NCBI GenBank assembly: GCA_000727475.1
Contig: KL647295.1
Location: forward strand, 3,641,454-3,705,453
Source: Sarcocystis neurona
Lineage: Eukaryota > Apicomplexa > Conoidasida > Eucoccidiorida > Sarcocystidae
Length of the DNA stretch: 64,000 nt
Direction: 5' to 3'
Positions 1-12,269 of this stretch are shown piece by piece (positions within the stretch are counted from its first letter, which is position 1; each line of letters starts with the position of its first letter). Under the pieces are notes generated by a model that was not told the DNA's origin, made no database searches, and saw nothing but the letters and a program-made list of their open reading frames with translations. The position numbers and the translations under genes were made by a program.

Positions 1-3000
1 GTACAGCTGTAGACTCGAAACGTACGTTTGCATCCCGGATGGTAGATTGGTGCTTAAGTTCTCCCATCACATGAGAGCAGGAAGGCCTGCGCAAAAAAGG
101 ACGGTGGCATTCTTCGTGCAGGTGGATATATTGGATCGAACTGCACATGAACCATCGTCTGGCATACAGAGTGGACGTATCAAAGGGGCAGAGCGTCTGC
201 GGTGCTTGGCAGTCGCGCGTGTAGTTCTACGAAAGTCAGTGAGCAAATAGACACTGAGTATGTCCTGAACCTTTTAAAGCACATATCCCACATACTCTAC
301 AAAAGGATGCACTGCTACATTGGGAAATTTTTGTCTCACAAGTCGAACTGCGGAAAGTCTCTAAGTGTAACTAGGCGTCGATCCTTGGCAAACGGTACAC
401 ACGTGTCACGTCTGTACAGAGGCGCAACGTACACGGTATACCGATGTACAAAATCGAGTGAACACAGGTCTTCTTTCCATAACAGTAAGCATGTATACAG
501 ACAATAGAAGTGGAGTGGACGTGTTCCATCATGCACGCACAGAGAGCAGCCGCACACTAACATAGCTTCTTGCCACTAATGCTGTGGGTTGGCAGGTTCA
601 CTGATCCTAAGAGGGGCGCAGTTCAAGCGGTGTATAATGTCGCAGAGGGCTTTCGACTCCTGTACTCGTTTACTAAACCCACACGTAAGGTCACAAAACA
701 TCTTTTCCAGCAGGCACATCAGCAGATGCAATATTCACGTCTCTGTAGGCCAAGTGCACTAAAGAAGGTAACCCTGCGTTGTGCCGCAGCCTCTACACAA
801 GAAATCGTGACACAGTCGCTAGGCAAACTTACATCAGATCCTCCCTGTTCCCCACAAGAGTGGTTCCATTTGAGCACGGTCACAAATGGTCAACTGCCGA
901 GTGTGGATTGGCACCTATCAACATATAGGGATGAGAACATATCACTTCACGCGGAAATGATCGGGTATACGCACACGCGTACCGTCTGCGTAACATATAT
1001 GCTTTCGTGCGCAAAGAAAATACGCGGAAGGATAGGCGCAGATGATGTATTCGACATATTACTCAAGTGGCGCCACACATCGGGTAGCGTAAAAACGCGC
1101 GGGTGGAAACCTGCACCGTGATGACCTGTTCAACACTTAGCCGTCAAGCACGTATATACCTAAGTGTGTATCAATATGGTTCGTACGGCAAGGCGCGGAA
1201 GTACGCACAGGGATGCAAGTGCACGCAATGACGAAATTTGTTGCTGATGCGAACATGTTGGTATCGACTGCAGGTCCAACATACAACAGTATGCGTACTC
1301 GCACGTCTGCGGCATACGCATGTGTACAACCCGGTAGGCCAGATCTGAACGTTTGTCTAGACACTACCCGTGCTTTGTGAAATTCAAACGTGTGCGTATG
1401 TCCATGCGTAGCCACGTAAATATCAAACTCTGCCCCCTCCTCATATCTTAACAAACAGGTGGTTCCGCAGGATTTTACGAAGAATCTATACCATATATGC
1501 ATAGGAAATCTGGCAACTGTGCACCCCCAAATTCTCCTCAAGCACACTGCTTGGGTAGCGCATCGTGAAAATTCAAACGTGTGGACGTATGCATACATAT
1601 CTACGGAAGTCTTGTAATTCCGCCCTTCCTACACATCTTCAAACACAACTGTGTCTGCGTCGGACAGAGTGACTCCACATGACCGTGCGCAAGCGTACAT
1701 ACTTTTTTACACACATTCATGTCAGTATACACATATGTACACCCTATGTCTACAAACGCGGCGGAAGCAGATACAGACTTTTAGAAGGCGAGGAAAAGGA
1801 ACATCAAGGAAAAGGCTGTCACACGTCGACTGTCCGAAATATCCACAGGTATGCGCAGTTCAGTACATGCGGTTAAGACCAATATTACGTGGGTGCAGGG
1901 ACGAAGTTCAGCAGCGGGTAGCTGCCAAGGGTCGTCTTTCCCGTGCAGATGCAGACGTTGTCCACGTACGAAAATGCGTCCGCTGACTACTGAAACGTCT
2001 TATGTTGTGGCTACATATATATGGAAGTACACGACAGTATGTAAGTAGCTTTGTGTGGACGAAGTCGGTGAGGTTATCACTAAACATCTGACAGGGTGCC
2101 GTAATTACAACTGCACACGTATTATCCGCGTGTATGTGTTGCCAAAGTTTCGCGCACACCACTGCAGGCCTGCGTGGCTCTTCACACCTACCTGTACAAC
2201 AGCAAGATGTCACTCCCCTGCAGTAGTTCTGAGCAGTTCCCCATTCGCTACAAGACTGCTACTCTCCCTTTTGAATGACGAACGCCCTGCTTGCTCTTGT
2301 GTAGACGGCCAGTTTCACACATCGCGCAGTTACACGGGTTCCCTGCATCCTCGCGTGTATACCCGTGCTTTCCGCCTGCATCTGCCCAAGAGTTAGGCCA
2401 CGCCTTACGAGGTCGCCACGCTTACTGTAAAGTGACACATTCGCCCATCCTCCTTTCAAACTGAATTACCGACATTGTGGTTCACAACGTACTTGTTGCA
2501 GCTGCTATTCCGCTCGCTTCCTGCTGCTGCGTCAGACGCTGCCCCTCGTGCTGTTGAGCGTTCGAGGCCTTACCCACCAAAGGCACCCATTATCGACAGC
2601 GTCACCGCCAAGAAACTTCTTTTTTGTTGCTGCTTCTTGGCGTTAACCACCAGAAGCTCCCCAACTAACTGGAAGAGAACCGGCTCCCGTGCGCGGCCAG
2701 GGGTGCTGCTGCGGATACCTCCGGCTAGCCAGTCAATTTCGTTCCACACTGCGTGTATCTCCCCCGTGAAACCTCAGCACCACATGGGAAATTATGTCCC
2801 CCCAGGTGCAAAGCTGCACGAAGGGCCGACTTCTCCGCGTGCGCCGCCGATGCCGAGCAGAATTTCTCCCTGAGCACGCGTAAGTGCAGCCCCTTAGTGT
2901 CGACATGACAGCGTGTATCCAGCTGCCTTTCTAACGCGTGTCAGGCTGTTGAGTGTGTTCATGTGTAGTTTGTCTTGCGGACGGTATTAAGACGGCGCAT

Positions 3001-5160
3001 TGCAGGAGAGAATGCTTTTCTAGCTGGGGGGACGGCCGCTTTCGGCTGCGCGGCCCTTGTTGCTCGTGCGCGCTGGGGCGCCCATCAGAGGTGCCCCCCG
3101 TTCCGCACTCGCTAGATGATCTGTGTGTCTACGTGTGAAGCACTTGGCGAATACACGCTTTGTGAAAGTGTACGCATACGTGTGCGCTGCTGAGCAAGTG
3201 TTTGGAGAGTGACCCGGGTGGATGTCTGTGACCTACGTATGTGAAAAAGTGAGGAGTACTGGACTGGTGCTTCTGCGTGGGCCACAGTGCAGCGTCTTCG
3301 TCTGTTGACGGAAAGTGAGGCGTGCTATTACTCATGATAGCTGCTGCAGTAGGTCGAGGGCTTCCTGTAGAACAAAACCATACGAGACCGATCGTAGCGA
3401 CACACTACACCAATTCCCCTGGACCCAAAGTTGGGGGTCTTCTCGCAATCAGTAGATTCCCTGCGTACTAACCCCACGCATTTCGAGCGATCCGTTGGAA
3501 CGGTGCTTCCTCCACACGGTTCTACACGGTGTCGTCCACTACATCATACTAGTGGATAGCTCGGTATAGTGGGCTTTTTGCGAAGAAGTAGCCTTGTGCA
3601 GTCACGTCCAGGACCCCGCAGACAAAGGGTCACAGTGCTCAGAACCACACTGCTGAACGTGTCCCTTTGTGTCAAAGGTGTTAACACTGTCAACTTCGCG
3701 GATTTGACACAATTGGGAGACAGTGACTCTGCGCACTGGACACGCCGGTTGTTGACTGTGCAGTGATCGCGGCCAATTGCGCCCATTTCGAACATAATCT
3801 TGAGGTAGGTCTGTTGGTGCGCACTCTGGACTTCTGTCCTTGCACGTGTCTGTGAGCAAGGTTAATCAAGCCGTATGTAGACGTGTGTGCTTCTCGGTTA
3901 AGCGTGTGAAGCAAGACCGAGCACGAGGGCCCTTTTCGTGAGCTCGTTGCATCCAGGTTCTGCTGTGTCATTCTTCGAGGGTGGAGCGGACTTGTTTCTG
4001 TGCGGAAGATCCGGGGGGATTACAGAAAGAAGGGCCCACACGGATATACGTTCCATTCGTTGTGTGCTGCATCGCCTACAGGAACACGCGACAGCCGCAG
4101 CAGCGCGTAGGCGCTTTTACCACCTCATCTACTGTGTACAATACGGTCGTTACGTTGCTTTCGGCAGACGTGCACCTTAATGAACGACAAACTGCGTGAG
4201 CCCAACACATCCGGGAGCTTCTTGTCGCAGACATTATAACAAAATGCTGTGACTCCCTCCCTCTGTATCCGTGCAGACACGCACACACACATGTGCATAT
4301 TAGCGAATGTGTACAAGTATGCTGCTGCGCATCTCAATGCGTGTGCTTCTATCCTGTCGACAACGAGCAGCACTGTAAACCTCTAAGGGTTATGTGGCAA
4401 GACAGCTCGATTTTTTTCAGACAAGAATTGCAGGGTGGCGTACGTGCAACCAATATATGCTGCGTGTGTAATGTAAGGGATGCAGGGAAAGCTGAAGAAG
4501 AGCAAGAGACAGTCCGCGTTCCACACTCAGAACTAACTGATACAGTAAATCTTTTCAGAGAGAGAGCACTCGACACGCATGGTAGAAAACATCTGCCGGC
4601 AAGTTAGGAATGCACCCTTCCATTGTGTCACGGACGGCTGTATGTGTGTATAATTTGTGGAGGCGGGTAGTAGTATCTGTAGTGTACACATGCATCTCTG
4701 TGCATATAGATGTAACACGTGAAGATCCCTGTAGACACACATACAATGCGCCAACGACGGTGTTCGCGCGGCACCAAGGATGCAGCACTTCTTGATTAAC
4801 CGCTCGGCGTCCACAAGAAGCACACACTATAGTCAGCAGAGAAATGTAGAGCTGCCGGTGGGTAGAACAGTGGACAGCGGCAGCACACTGTGAGAGACGA
4901 AACACGGCGTGGACCCGTTGCCAGTCGCCAAAAGGCAAAACAACTGGTGGCCGCGAGCTGCTGCCGTCTCCCCTATTAAAGAATACGTCAACCGCGCGGA
5001 TGCGTTGAACAGCGAGCGAAAAAGTCGCATTGAGAAAAACGAAGTGTCAGTGTAGGCGGCAGTAAAAGAACGCAGGCAGCTGGATCGCGATAGGCGGAAA
5101 CTTGCGCAGATACGGGGTGGCACCCACCGCTGCGAGGCCTCACCAGGCCGAGGCGAACAG
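1..5160. other. No supported gene; ordinary-complexity DNA
   Basis: No gene can be supported here. The longest open frame with an ATG is about 181 codons (plus strand, 579-1121), but it has no recognisable domain and no convincing splice neighbours, and frames of this length are expected by chance at this base composition. The DNA is rich in TACGTGTGTATG-like words but contains no long microsatellite. One degenerate duplication is visible: the segment beginning near 1375 (GAAATTCAAACGTGTG) recurs near 1563 (GAAAATTCAAACGTGTGG), about 186 bp further on, with diverged flanks. No tRNA, rRNA or telomere-type heptamer array was seen. Confidence 0.5.
1375..1660. repeat. Degenerate direct duplication, about 186 bp spacing
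   Basis: Two diverged copies share the core ATTCAAACGTGTG at about 1381 and 1568. Each is followed some 60-80 bases later by a similar CCTC/CATCTTCAAACA-type stretch. The copies differ by many substitutions and small indels, so this is an old duplication rather than an active satellite. Confidence 0.4.
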
Positions 5161-5173
5161 ACGTAGCGACGCG

Positions 5174-5196
5174 TATATATATATATATATATATAT
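5174..5196. repeat. (TA)n microsatellite
   Basis: An uninterrupted run of alternating T and A, about 11 dinucleotide units. It marks the left edge of the repeat mosaic that continues to about 20.7 kb. Confidence 0.9.
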
Positions 5197-5344
5197 GACG
5201 TGGATACCATCACAAATACATGCACACAGATATAGAGATACACATATACGTATGTGGCTTTACAGAGAGAATTATACATGGGCATCCATATGCATAGGTA
5301 TACTTGTGGACGCACATGATATATATGTGCGTATACATATGTAA

Positions 5345-5570
5345 ATGTTCGTAGTGACTAACGGTATGTATGTACATGTATGTGCTTGTATTGATGCATT
5401 AGATATATGTATATATTTTTGTAATGGCTAATTATATATATATATATCTATGCTTGTAGTGTGTTAGTGGCTAATTATGTGCATATATATATATATCTAT
5501 GCGCGTAATTGCTAATTTCGAGAATATATATATATACACATGTATGTTCGTAATGACTAATATTTTGTTT
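5345..5570. repeat. Degenerate tandem repeat, GTAATGRCTAAT family
   Basis: The word GTAGTGACTAA, GTAATGGCTAAT, TTAGTGGCTAAT, GTAATTGCTAAT or GTAATGACTAAT recurs at about 5350, 5424, 5464, 5505 and 5551. Each copy is followed by a TA-rich spacer ending in CTATG- or CATGTATG-like sequence. Spacing is 40-75 bp and varies with the length of the TA run. Confidence 0.6.
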
Positions 5571-6486
5571 GTCCACAGCTTGAATGTAAGTGACGGATCA
5601 GCTGCTGCCGTGTAGCGGCCAGTGGAGCCGATACGCACGACGGCAGAACTAGCGTCAACGCGTATATATACACCTACACGCATATACACATACATATAAA
5701 TATATATATGTGACACTTATGTATACTTGCGTATATAGACAGAAACGTATAGCCACTTTTGCGGACTGATGTGAGTAAATGTTGAGTCTTTTCGTAGACA
5801 TCGTCACGCGCCCGTGAAGATGCGTATGTACAAAGATATCTACGTGTGTGGGCAGCTGTTCATGCCGTCCACGTCATACGACGGGGATTTGTGGAAGAAT
5901 ATATCTTTGCGTGTGTACATATATGGACGTACAGGAATGCGGAGAGTTCGTGTACGTATATATAGATATAGGGAGGCAAACATTTGCGTATATTTGTATG
6001 TATGTACATGAGCATTCAACATACACGCTAGGTAGGTGGATACGTAAATGTAGAATTCCCATACGTAGATGTGTAACTCTCTGTATGTTTTTTTTGCTCC
6101 TTTTTACGGTTGAATATGTACGTGTGTGTGTATATGTGTGTGCGTCGTACATGCGACAGAGTCTTTATCTCTCTAAATAAATACTTTCGGACTCTTCTGC
6201 AATTCCATGCGTATATGTGTGTGTGTAGATGTGTGGGTGTGTGTGCATCTCGTCTCCTAGTCTCCGTCTCGGCGTCTGCGGCTGCTGGCGTCTTGGTGAT
6301 GTGCAGCAGAACGGCGGGTGTGTTTTTGCGCCCGGTGCAGCTGCAGCAGGAGAGGCCAAGTTGGTCCGCATATGTATGTCTCATCGCATGCATGTGTGTG
6401 TGTGTGGTACGGAGACAGCATAGCCCGGCAGCTACGTCTCTTCCGCGGAGAGCTGCAGTTTTGTTTCTTTCTCTCGGGAAGCTGCC

Positions 6487-7938
6487 ATGAAGCCGATGAG
6501 GGCGGCGGGTTCAGCAGAGAAGGGGCGGGCGGGACCTGCCGGTGGCGACCGAGCGGAAAAGGAGAACAGCAGCCGTGCCGTGGAAAGACACGCGGTACAG
6601 AAGCTCGTGTGGCTGCGAGAAAAAGATCGACGCCGTTCAAAAGGAGAACTTTTGAAGGCGCTGCAGCATCAGCGAATCTATATTGATCAAAGCGCTGTTC
6701 ATTATGTGGCCCCGCCTCGGAGCAGTGCCCGTGCCGATGCTCGAAATTCTGTCTTCAAGTTGAGCCAGCGGTACACGCAGCTCTCCGACGAAGAGCAAGT
6801 AAAAAGAATTCGCCAGCTGTTTACCCAAGTCAAAGAGGAGGAAGACTCTGGAGACGACGACGCCGATTTCCCCCCGTCCCTCCGCAAAAAGACGGAAGGA
6901 AACCGAGCAGGAGCCACGGGAAAAGACAGGTTAAGAGGAGAGAGGGTAGGGCAAGAGATGGACGAGGTGAGGCAGAAGAGCAGCAGCAGCAGTGGCGACC
7001 GCGGGAGTGGGCGACTCCGGGGGGAAGAGGTGAAGGTGGAGAGGAGAGAAGGAGGAGAGGCAGGAGCCGCCGAGGGCCACAGCTGGAGACGTGAACGGGA
7101 AAACCGCGACAGCAGAGGAGCAGCTGGGGGAAGTGCTGCTGATGGTTTCTCTGATGGAAAAGCAGCAGTGGCAGCAGCAGCAACGGCAGCAGCAGCAACA
7201 GCGGGAGAAGAAGAAGAGACGGCAGCGGAGGACCCGAATCAGAGCGCACTGGAGAAGTGGCTGAAAAGTCACCCACCCACGCCAGATGAAATTTTTGCAG
7301 TGTTTACCAACTTCGGCAAAGAACTCGACCCTGCTGCTGCAGAGGGCGCAGTCTCCGTGGAAGTCCTCGGCGATGACGGCCTTGCAAATAGTTTTACCGA
7401 CATTGCTGCGCGAGAGCTGCTGGGACCGCAGGGGAGGTCTCGGCGGCAGCAGGGGCCTGCGACCCCCAGTCGCCGAAGGGGCGCGGCCAAGGCCGGCTCC
7501 GTCGAAGAAGAAACAACAGCAGCGGCAGCAGCGGCCACTACGCGGGGCGGAAGAGAGACGCAGGAGCAGCGCCGGCACCAACAAGAGAAACGCGGTGGCA
7601 GCACAGAAGAGGAGGGGGAACAAGAAGAAGAAGAGAAAGAAAACGAAGACGAAGAAGAAGGTGGTGATGAGGAGTGGGAGGAGGCGCGAAGTTCACCGGG
7701 CGACAGCACTGCCCCCAGGAGGCCTCGAGGGAAGGCAGCAACCGTGGACGAGCAGCGTCTCCTGCTGAACTCGGCAGAGGTAGACGGTAAGAAACAAAGG
7801 ACAAAGGCGGAAAAAGGAGAAGTGAAGGAGAGGAGCAAGGAGCAGCAGGGGGGAAGAGAAAGGGGGGAGAAGAAGAAAGTGGAGCAAAAGGATAGAGAAA
7901 GGAAAGGGACACCGCAGAAGAAGAAAAAGAAGACGTAG
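6487..7938 (+). CDS. Low-complexity Glu/Lys/Arg-rich protein of unknown function
   Basis: A 483-codon open frame starts at the ATG in GCCATGAAGCC and ends at TAG. I do not recognise the product. Residues about 30-125 look like ordinary protein, with basic and helical stretches such as VQKLVWLREKDRRR and a later QVKRIRQLF. Residues about 255-310 (ALEKWLKSHPP ... FTNFGKELDP) form a second ordinary-complexity island. The rest is highly charged: Ala-Thr runs from GCA repeats near residues 220-240, a dense Glu/Asp block near 375-400, and a Lys-rich tail ending in KKKKKKT that could act as a nuclear localisation signal. A possible splice donor (GACG|GTAAGA) lies at 7787, so the real last exon may differ from the open frame. 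The plus strand is almost all purine here, so a long open frame is easier to get by chance than usual; the two ordinary islands argue for a real gene. Confidence 0.5.
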   Translation: MKPMRAAGSAEKGRAGPAGGDRAEKENSSRAVERHAVQKLVWLREKDRRRSKGELLKALQHQRIYIDQSAVHYVAPPRSSARADARNSVFKLSQRYTQLSDEEQVKRIRQLFTQVKEEEDSGDDDADFPPSLRKKTEGNRAGATGKDRLRGERVGQEMDEVRQKSSSSSGDRGSGRLRGEEVKVERREGGEAGAAEGHSWRRERENRDSRGAAGGSAADGFSDGKAAVAAAATAAAATAGEEEETAAEDPNQSALEKWLKSHPPTPDEIFAVFTNFGKELDPAAAEGAVSVEVLGDDGLANSFTDIAARELLGPQGRSRRQQGPATPSRRRGAAKAGSVEEETTAAAAAATTRGGRETQEQRRHQQEKRGGSTEEEGEQEEEEKENEDEEEGGDEEWEEARSSPGDSTAPRRPRGKAATVDEQRLLLNSAEVDGKKQRTKAEKGEVKERSKEQQGGRERGEKKKVEQKDRERKGTPQKKKKKT

Positions 7939-8560
7939 GAACCCACGGAACAACGGAGCCACACCACACGCGGCAAGTCGAAGCGACGTTGACGGCTCCT
8001 TAGCGGAAGAAGGGAAGTGGAGGTTGAAGAAAAAGAAGAAGCGGAGAGGAAGCAGCTGCCAAGAGCAGAAAACATTGTAGGGTTCTTGATTCTACAGAAG
8101 CAAACAAAGTGCTGCTTCATCTGCGTTACCGCGGATGTGAAACCCAACACCCATTCCCACAGAAAAGGCTGTCGAGAGAAGGGGAACTTCTTTCTAACGC
8201 GGGAGAGGCAAAACTGTTTTGCCTTTCTGTCGAAAGAAATGCAAAAGGCCTTCGTAGCGAGGGAAAAGCAAAACTTCTTCTTGTCGAGAGAGAAGCAAAG
8301 TTTCTTCCTAGCGAGAGGGTAACCTCTTATCGAGAAGCAAAACGTCCTCCAGTCAAGAGAGAAGCAGCAATTTTTACCGTCCAGAGAGACGACAAACTTT
8401 TTTCCGTCTAGAAAGAAAAATAGAACTCATATCTGTCGAGAGAGAGAGAAGCGGAAGAGAGACGCGGAACTTGTTTTTAGCGGGTGAGAAGCAAAACTTC
8501 TTCTGTCTGTCCAAAAAAAGAAGAGGAAGAGACAAAACGTCTTTTTTTTTTCTTTGCCAG
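6830..8560. repeat. Long plus-strand purine-rich tract
   Basis: For about 1.7 kb the plus strand is strongly biased to A and G (GAGGAA, GAAGAAG, AGGGGG). It covers the distal half of the 6487-7938 ORF and the repeat array after it. The bias continues past the stop codon at 7938, so it is not explained by amino-acid composition alone. Confidence 0.65.
8165..8520. repeat. Degenerate tandem repeat, about 28-32 bp unit
   Basis: The motif TCGAGAGAGAAGCAAAACTT followed by CTTCNNN recurs with variation at least nine times (near 8172, 8200, 8229, 8258, 8286, 8330, 8357, 8386 and 8486). It looks like a decayed minisatellite and directly follows the purine-rich ORF. The open frames across it are consequences of the repeat. 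Confidence 0.65.
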
Positions 8561-8764
8561 TCATATAGAAAAAGCAGGGAAGGTACACGTTGGCACCAAC
8601 GAGGAGAAGTCCCGACCTGCGCTCACCTATTCTTGTGTCGCAGCAGTGTTCTGCCAATACAAAGGCGTCATCATATGTATATACATGTGTGTGGACGTGG
8701 ATCACCCTACTTAGAGATGAAAAGACAAAATAAATACGTAGATCTGTACACATACACGTGTACA

Positions 8765-8995
8765 TGTGTAGACATATTGAGTCGTCCACAGACGTGCATC
8801 TTTGTCTCTTGTGTACACATATATGTCTATATATATATGTATATATACACACACATACGTCTGTATACATATGTATATATGTATATACATGTAAAAATGT
8901 ATATATCTATACACACGTACACACATACGTTTGTAGACGTATTGCGGAGTCCATAGACGTGCCTCTCTCTCTCTCTTACGTACATATATGTATAT
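8765..8995. repeat. Direct duplication, about 166 bp spacing
   Basis: The segment GTAGACATATTGAG ... CAGACGTGCATCT near 8768 is repeated as GTAGACGTATTGCG ... TAGACGTGCCTCT near 8934. Both are followed by CTCT-rich sequence and then a TATATG microsatellite. Confidence 0.6.
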
Positions 8996-9971
8996 AGACA
9001 CATACGTACGTATATATGGGTGGCGAGGGCAGAGCTGCGTATATTGTCTCTACAGCCGTACCACGTGTATAAGTATAGGTAGGCGTTTCCCCTCGCGTGA
9101 AGAGGTTCACAATAGACGTGCTGCATACTCTTGCATACATGTGTGTGTAGAAGTCTACATACATGCGAAGGACCGAAGAGAAAAGGGAGGAAGAAGTTCC
9201 CATGCTTCCCGCCGAATTCTGTTTTCTATCGATAGACCTGCACGTAGGGGACGTGCACCATCTGCGCAGGCATTCTTCAGCGACAAATTAAGGCGAGGCG
9301 CGTCGCTGCATCTACTCAGTACGAGGGTCAGCAAGAAGAGTCACTCCGCTCACATATCAACGTACTCCTGAAAAAAAAAACCAGGACCTCCCTCTCTTCA
9401 ACATCATATATATATGTTAGAAGAAATAGGTGCAAGTGCGCGCTCGTGTGCATACACATATATATACATACGAAAGTATACATATATGTGTATATAGATA
9501 GAGAGAGATATATCTACGCTGATGAATTAATATTGTCCCCACATAATATATATATATATGTACACACGTGGAAGGAGGGTATGCTGCGCGCAAACAACCT
9601 GGCTACATATATGTGTCCATGTGTATACGTAGGTGCCGGTGCGGGGGTATATCTATGTACATATAAACGGAGAGTTTCTATTAAAAGAGGAGGGGAAGAA
9701 GAAACTCACATTTGCCGCTTTGGAGATACGCTGGGCACGACACAGCGCAGTGGCCTGCTCCAAGTGACAGCAACCCCGCCTTTTCAGAAGAACGCCTGCA
9801 AATGCGTGGGCGCGGTAAGAGAGTGAAAGCGAGAAGGACAGAGGGGGGAAGAAACGAAGAAAGGGAGAAAAAAGAGGCAGCGAAGGGCAGACAAAGAGAG
9901 ACAGACAGCGGAATGTCATAGGTGTATGTACACCACACAGAGGTATCTACCGTTCTCGCCTCCCCACACAC

Positions 9972-10215
9972 AGAGAGAGACGGGGAGACAGGGAGGGACG
10001 GAGACGGGGAGAGAGGGGGAGACAGGGAGACAGGGAGAGACGGAGACGGGGAGACATGGAGATGGGGAGAGGCGGAGACGGGAGAAGGAATGCAGGGAGA
10101 CGGGGAGACATGGAGACGGGGACAGGGAGACAGGTAGGGGTGGAGACGGGGAGACAGGAAGGCAGGGAGACGGGGAGACATGGAGACGGGGAGGCGGAGG
10201 GGAAGCGAGGGAGAC
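9972..10215. repeat. GGGGAGACAGGGAGAC-type minisatellite
   Basis: A near-continuous array of GGGAGAC and CGGAGAC words (about 6-10 bp sub-units), with occasional ATGGAGAC variants. It is open in several frames on both strands (Gly-Glu-Thr-Gly-Arg on plus, Pro-Cys-Leu-Pro-Val-Ser on minus), which is a repeat artefact. The flanks 9800-9970 and 10260-10330 are also purine-rich. Confidence 0.85.
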
Positions 10216-10599
10216 GTGCACCAGGGAAGTTCGTCCAGGTAGTACTTTTCGTCAAACTTGTGTGCACAGACAGGTAGACACACACAGAGAGGAAAAGAGA
10301 AGAAGAGAGGAAGAGAAAAAAGTAGACACGCACACACACCAGCATACCTACATTACATAAGGAGAGACACGTTGTTCAACTTCTGCTCCATCACGTTGAT
10401 CAGAAGACGCTGCGCCCGGGAATAGGCGGGCATACACATAATATATATATATATCTCCCCCCAGCGGTATGTGTGTATGTGGTGTGTAGTAGGACGTTAG
10501 TACAAAGCGAGGGAGGCACATAATATATATGTGTATATATGCAGGGCCGATATATATATCTCTTATATACCTATCTTTAGCCACATATAGAGATGTGTA

Positions 10600-10950
10600 T
10601 GTACGCGTGTACGTTTCTATACAAGATATATGTGTACGTGTATAGACCGGGGTATACATACGTATGTATGTGTGGGTTTGTATACAGGGTATACATGTAT
10701 CTGTATATGTACCGGCGTATATATATATATATGTGGGCTTGTATAGAAGATATACGTATATGTGTATATGCCGGCGTATGTAAATGTGTATGTATATACA
10801 TGTGTGGGTTTGTATAGAAGATCTACGTGTATTTGTGTATATGCCTGCGCGTATACATACATGTTTGGGCTAAAGAAGAGGATACAATTATAGACGTACC
10901 GGCCTGTACATGCGTGTGTGTGAGTTTGTATAGAAGATATATGTATTTCT
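10600..10950. repeat. Tandem repeat, about 65-75 bp unit (TTTGTATAGAAGATATAC)
   Basis: The core GTTTGTATAGAAGAT recurs at about 10611, 10676, 10737, 10808 and 10923. Each is followed by GTATATGTGTATATGCCGGCGTA-like sequence (10611 and 10676 are the more diverged copies). Unit length varies with the TG/TA spacer. Confidence 0.65.
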
Positions 10951-11854
10951 ATCGGACCGCAGAGTGTTGGTGGCTCTATTAATATGTCTGGAACGGGGGA
11001 GACGAAGATGATGGAGCGAGTTGCTGTCGCTGGTCTCTTTCTCTCTGTATCTGCAAGTGAAATTTAATTCATGGTGTTGTCTCCGTGTATATGTGCGCAT
11101 GTGTCGGTGGGGTCTCTACAAACTAATGCCTCGACGAAACGCTGGGTCGACTTGCACTTTTTTCTGCTGTAAAAATTCTTCGTCGTTGAGAGGCTCCATC
11201 GCCTTCTTTGTTCTTCTTAGCTGGAAGTTGTCTTTTCTTCGCTCAGTGGTCAGCGACCTGCTACATGTAGACACATACACGTATGCCACGTTTCCTCAAA
11301 GACATATATATATGTGTTTAGCCCTATGTTTATATATGATATACGTGTGTGTATGTAGATGTTTATAGTTATACGTAGACGTACGTGTAAAGATCGCAGC
11401 TGTATGTAATACGTATGTATATACACGCATTTATATATATATGTTCGTATGCCTACACATATATGCATGTATGTATGTATGTGTATATATGTGTATGTAT
11501 ATGTATCATTTATATGTAGATATACGGTTAAAATATGCGAGGACATCGGTCTAGGCGTATGCATACGTACATCTATATGTGCGTACGTGCGCCTACACAT
11601 GTATCTATATCTATATGTACGTATGTCTATGTACGTATGCGTACGTATGTAGGACGGTATATGAGGACAGCTGTATATATGTATATATGTATGTAGGTCT
11701 GCGTATAAATATACGTAAATATATGTGTATACCTTGAAGAGTATCTGTACGCCTCGATTCTCCACAAACACACATATTTGATATGTAGAAAGGATGGACG
11801 TGTGCAGATATGGGCGTCTGGAGGACACCGGGGCACGCAGCAAGAGAGAAAACA

Positions 11855-12162
11855 GCGATAGGTATAAATACAGATAAATATAAATAGATGTAGATATATA
11901 GGTATGGATATAGATGTAGACATAGATATGGATATGGATATAGATATGGATATAGGTATAGACAGGTATAGATATAGATACAGATGGGTACAGATATAGA
12001 TATAGATAGATATAGGTAGATACAGATATAGGTAGATATGGATATAGATGAGGATATAGATGTAGATAGAGATATAGATATAGATAGCTACAGGTGTAGA
12101 TGTAGGTAGATATAAGTGTAGGTAGATATGGATAGATATAGATAGATGCAGATATATAGACA
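11855..12162. repeat. (GATATA)n-type microsatellite
   Basis: About 300 bp of GATATA, GATAGATATAG and GGTAGATA words, the longest simple array in the window. On the minus strand it reads as endless Tyr-Ile-Ser-Ile and extends the reading frame of the Gln-rich exon to its right. That extension should not be taken as protein. Confidence 0.9.
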
Positions 12163-12269
12163 TGAGCCAGTAGGCAGAGAGAGAGAGAGAGGGAAATGCA
12201 CAGCAGGCGCAGACAGACAAATATATATTTGGGAATAATTTGCCGATGAAAATGCACTTGTACATATGT

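Noticed and set aside
570..1121. 183-codon plus frame near the left end
   Set aside because: Its composition looks random and it has no domain or splice partner; frames of this size are expected in 5 kb of ordinary DNA.
9681..10337. 218-codon Pro/Ser/Leu-rich minus frame
   Set aside because: Translation of the GGGAGAC minisatellite; several frames on both strands are equally open.
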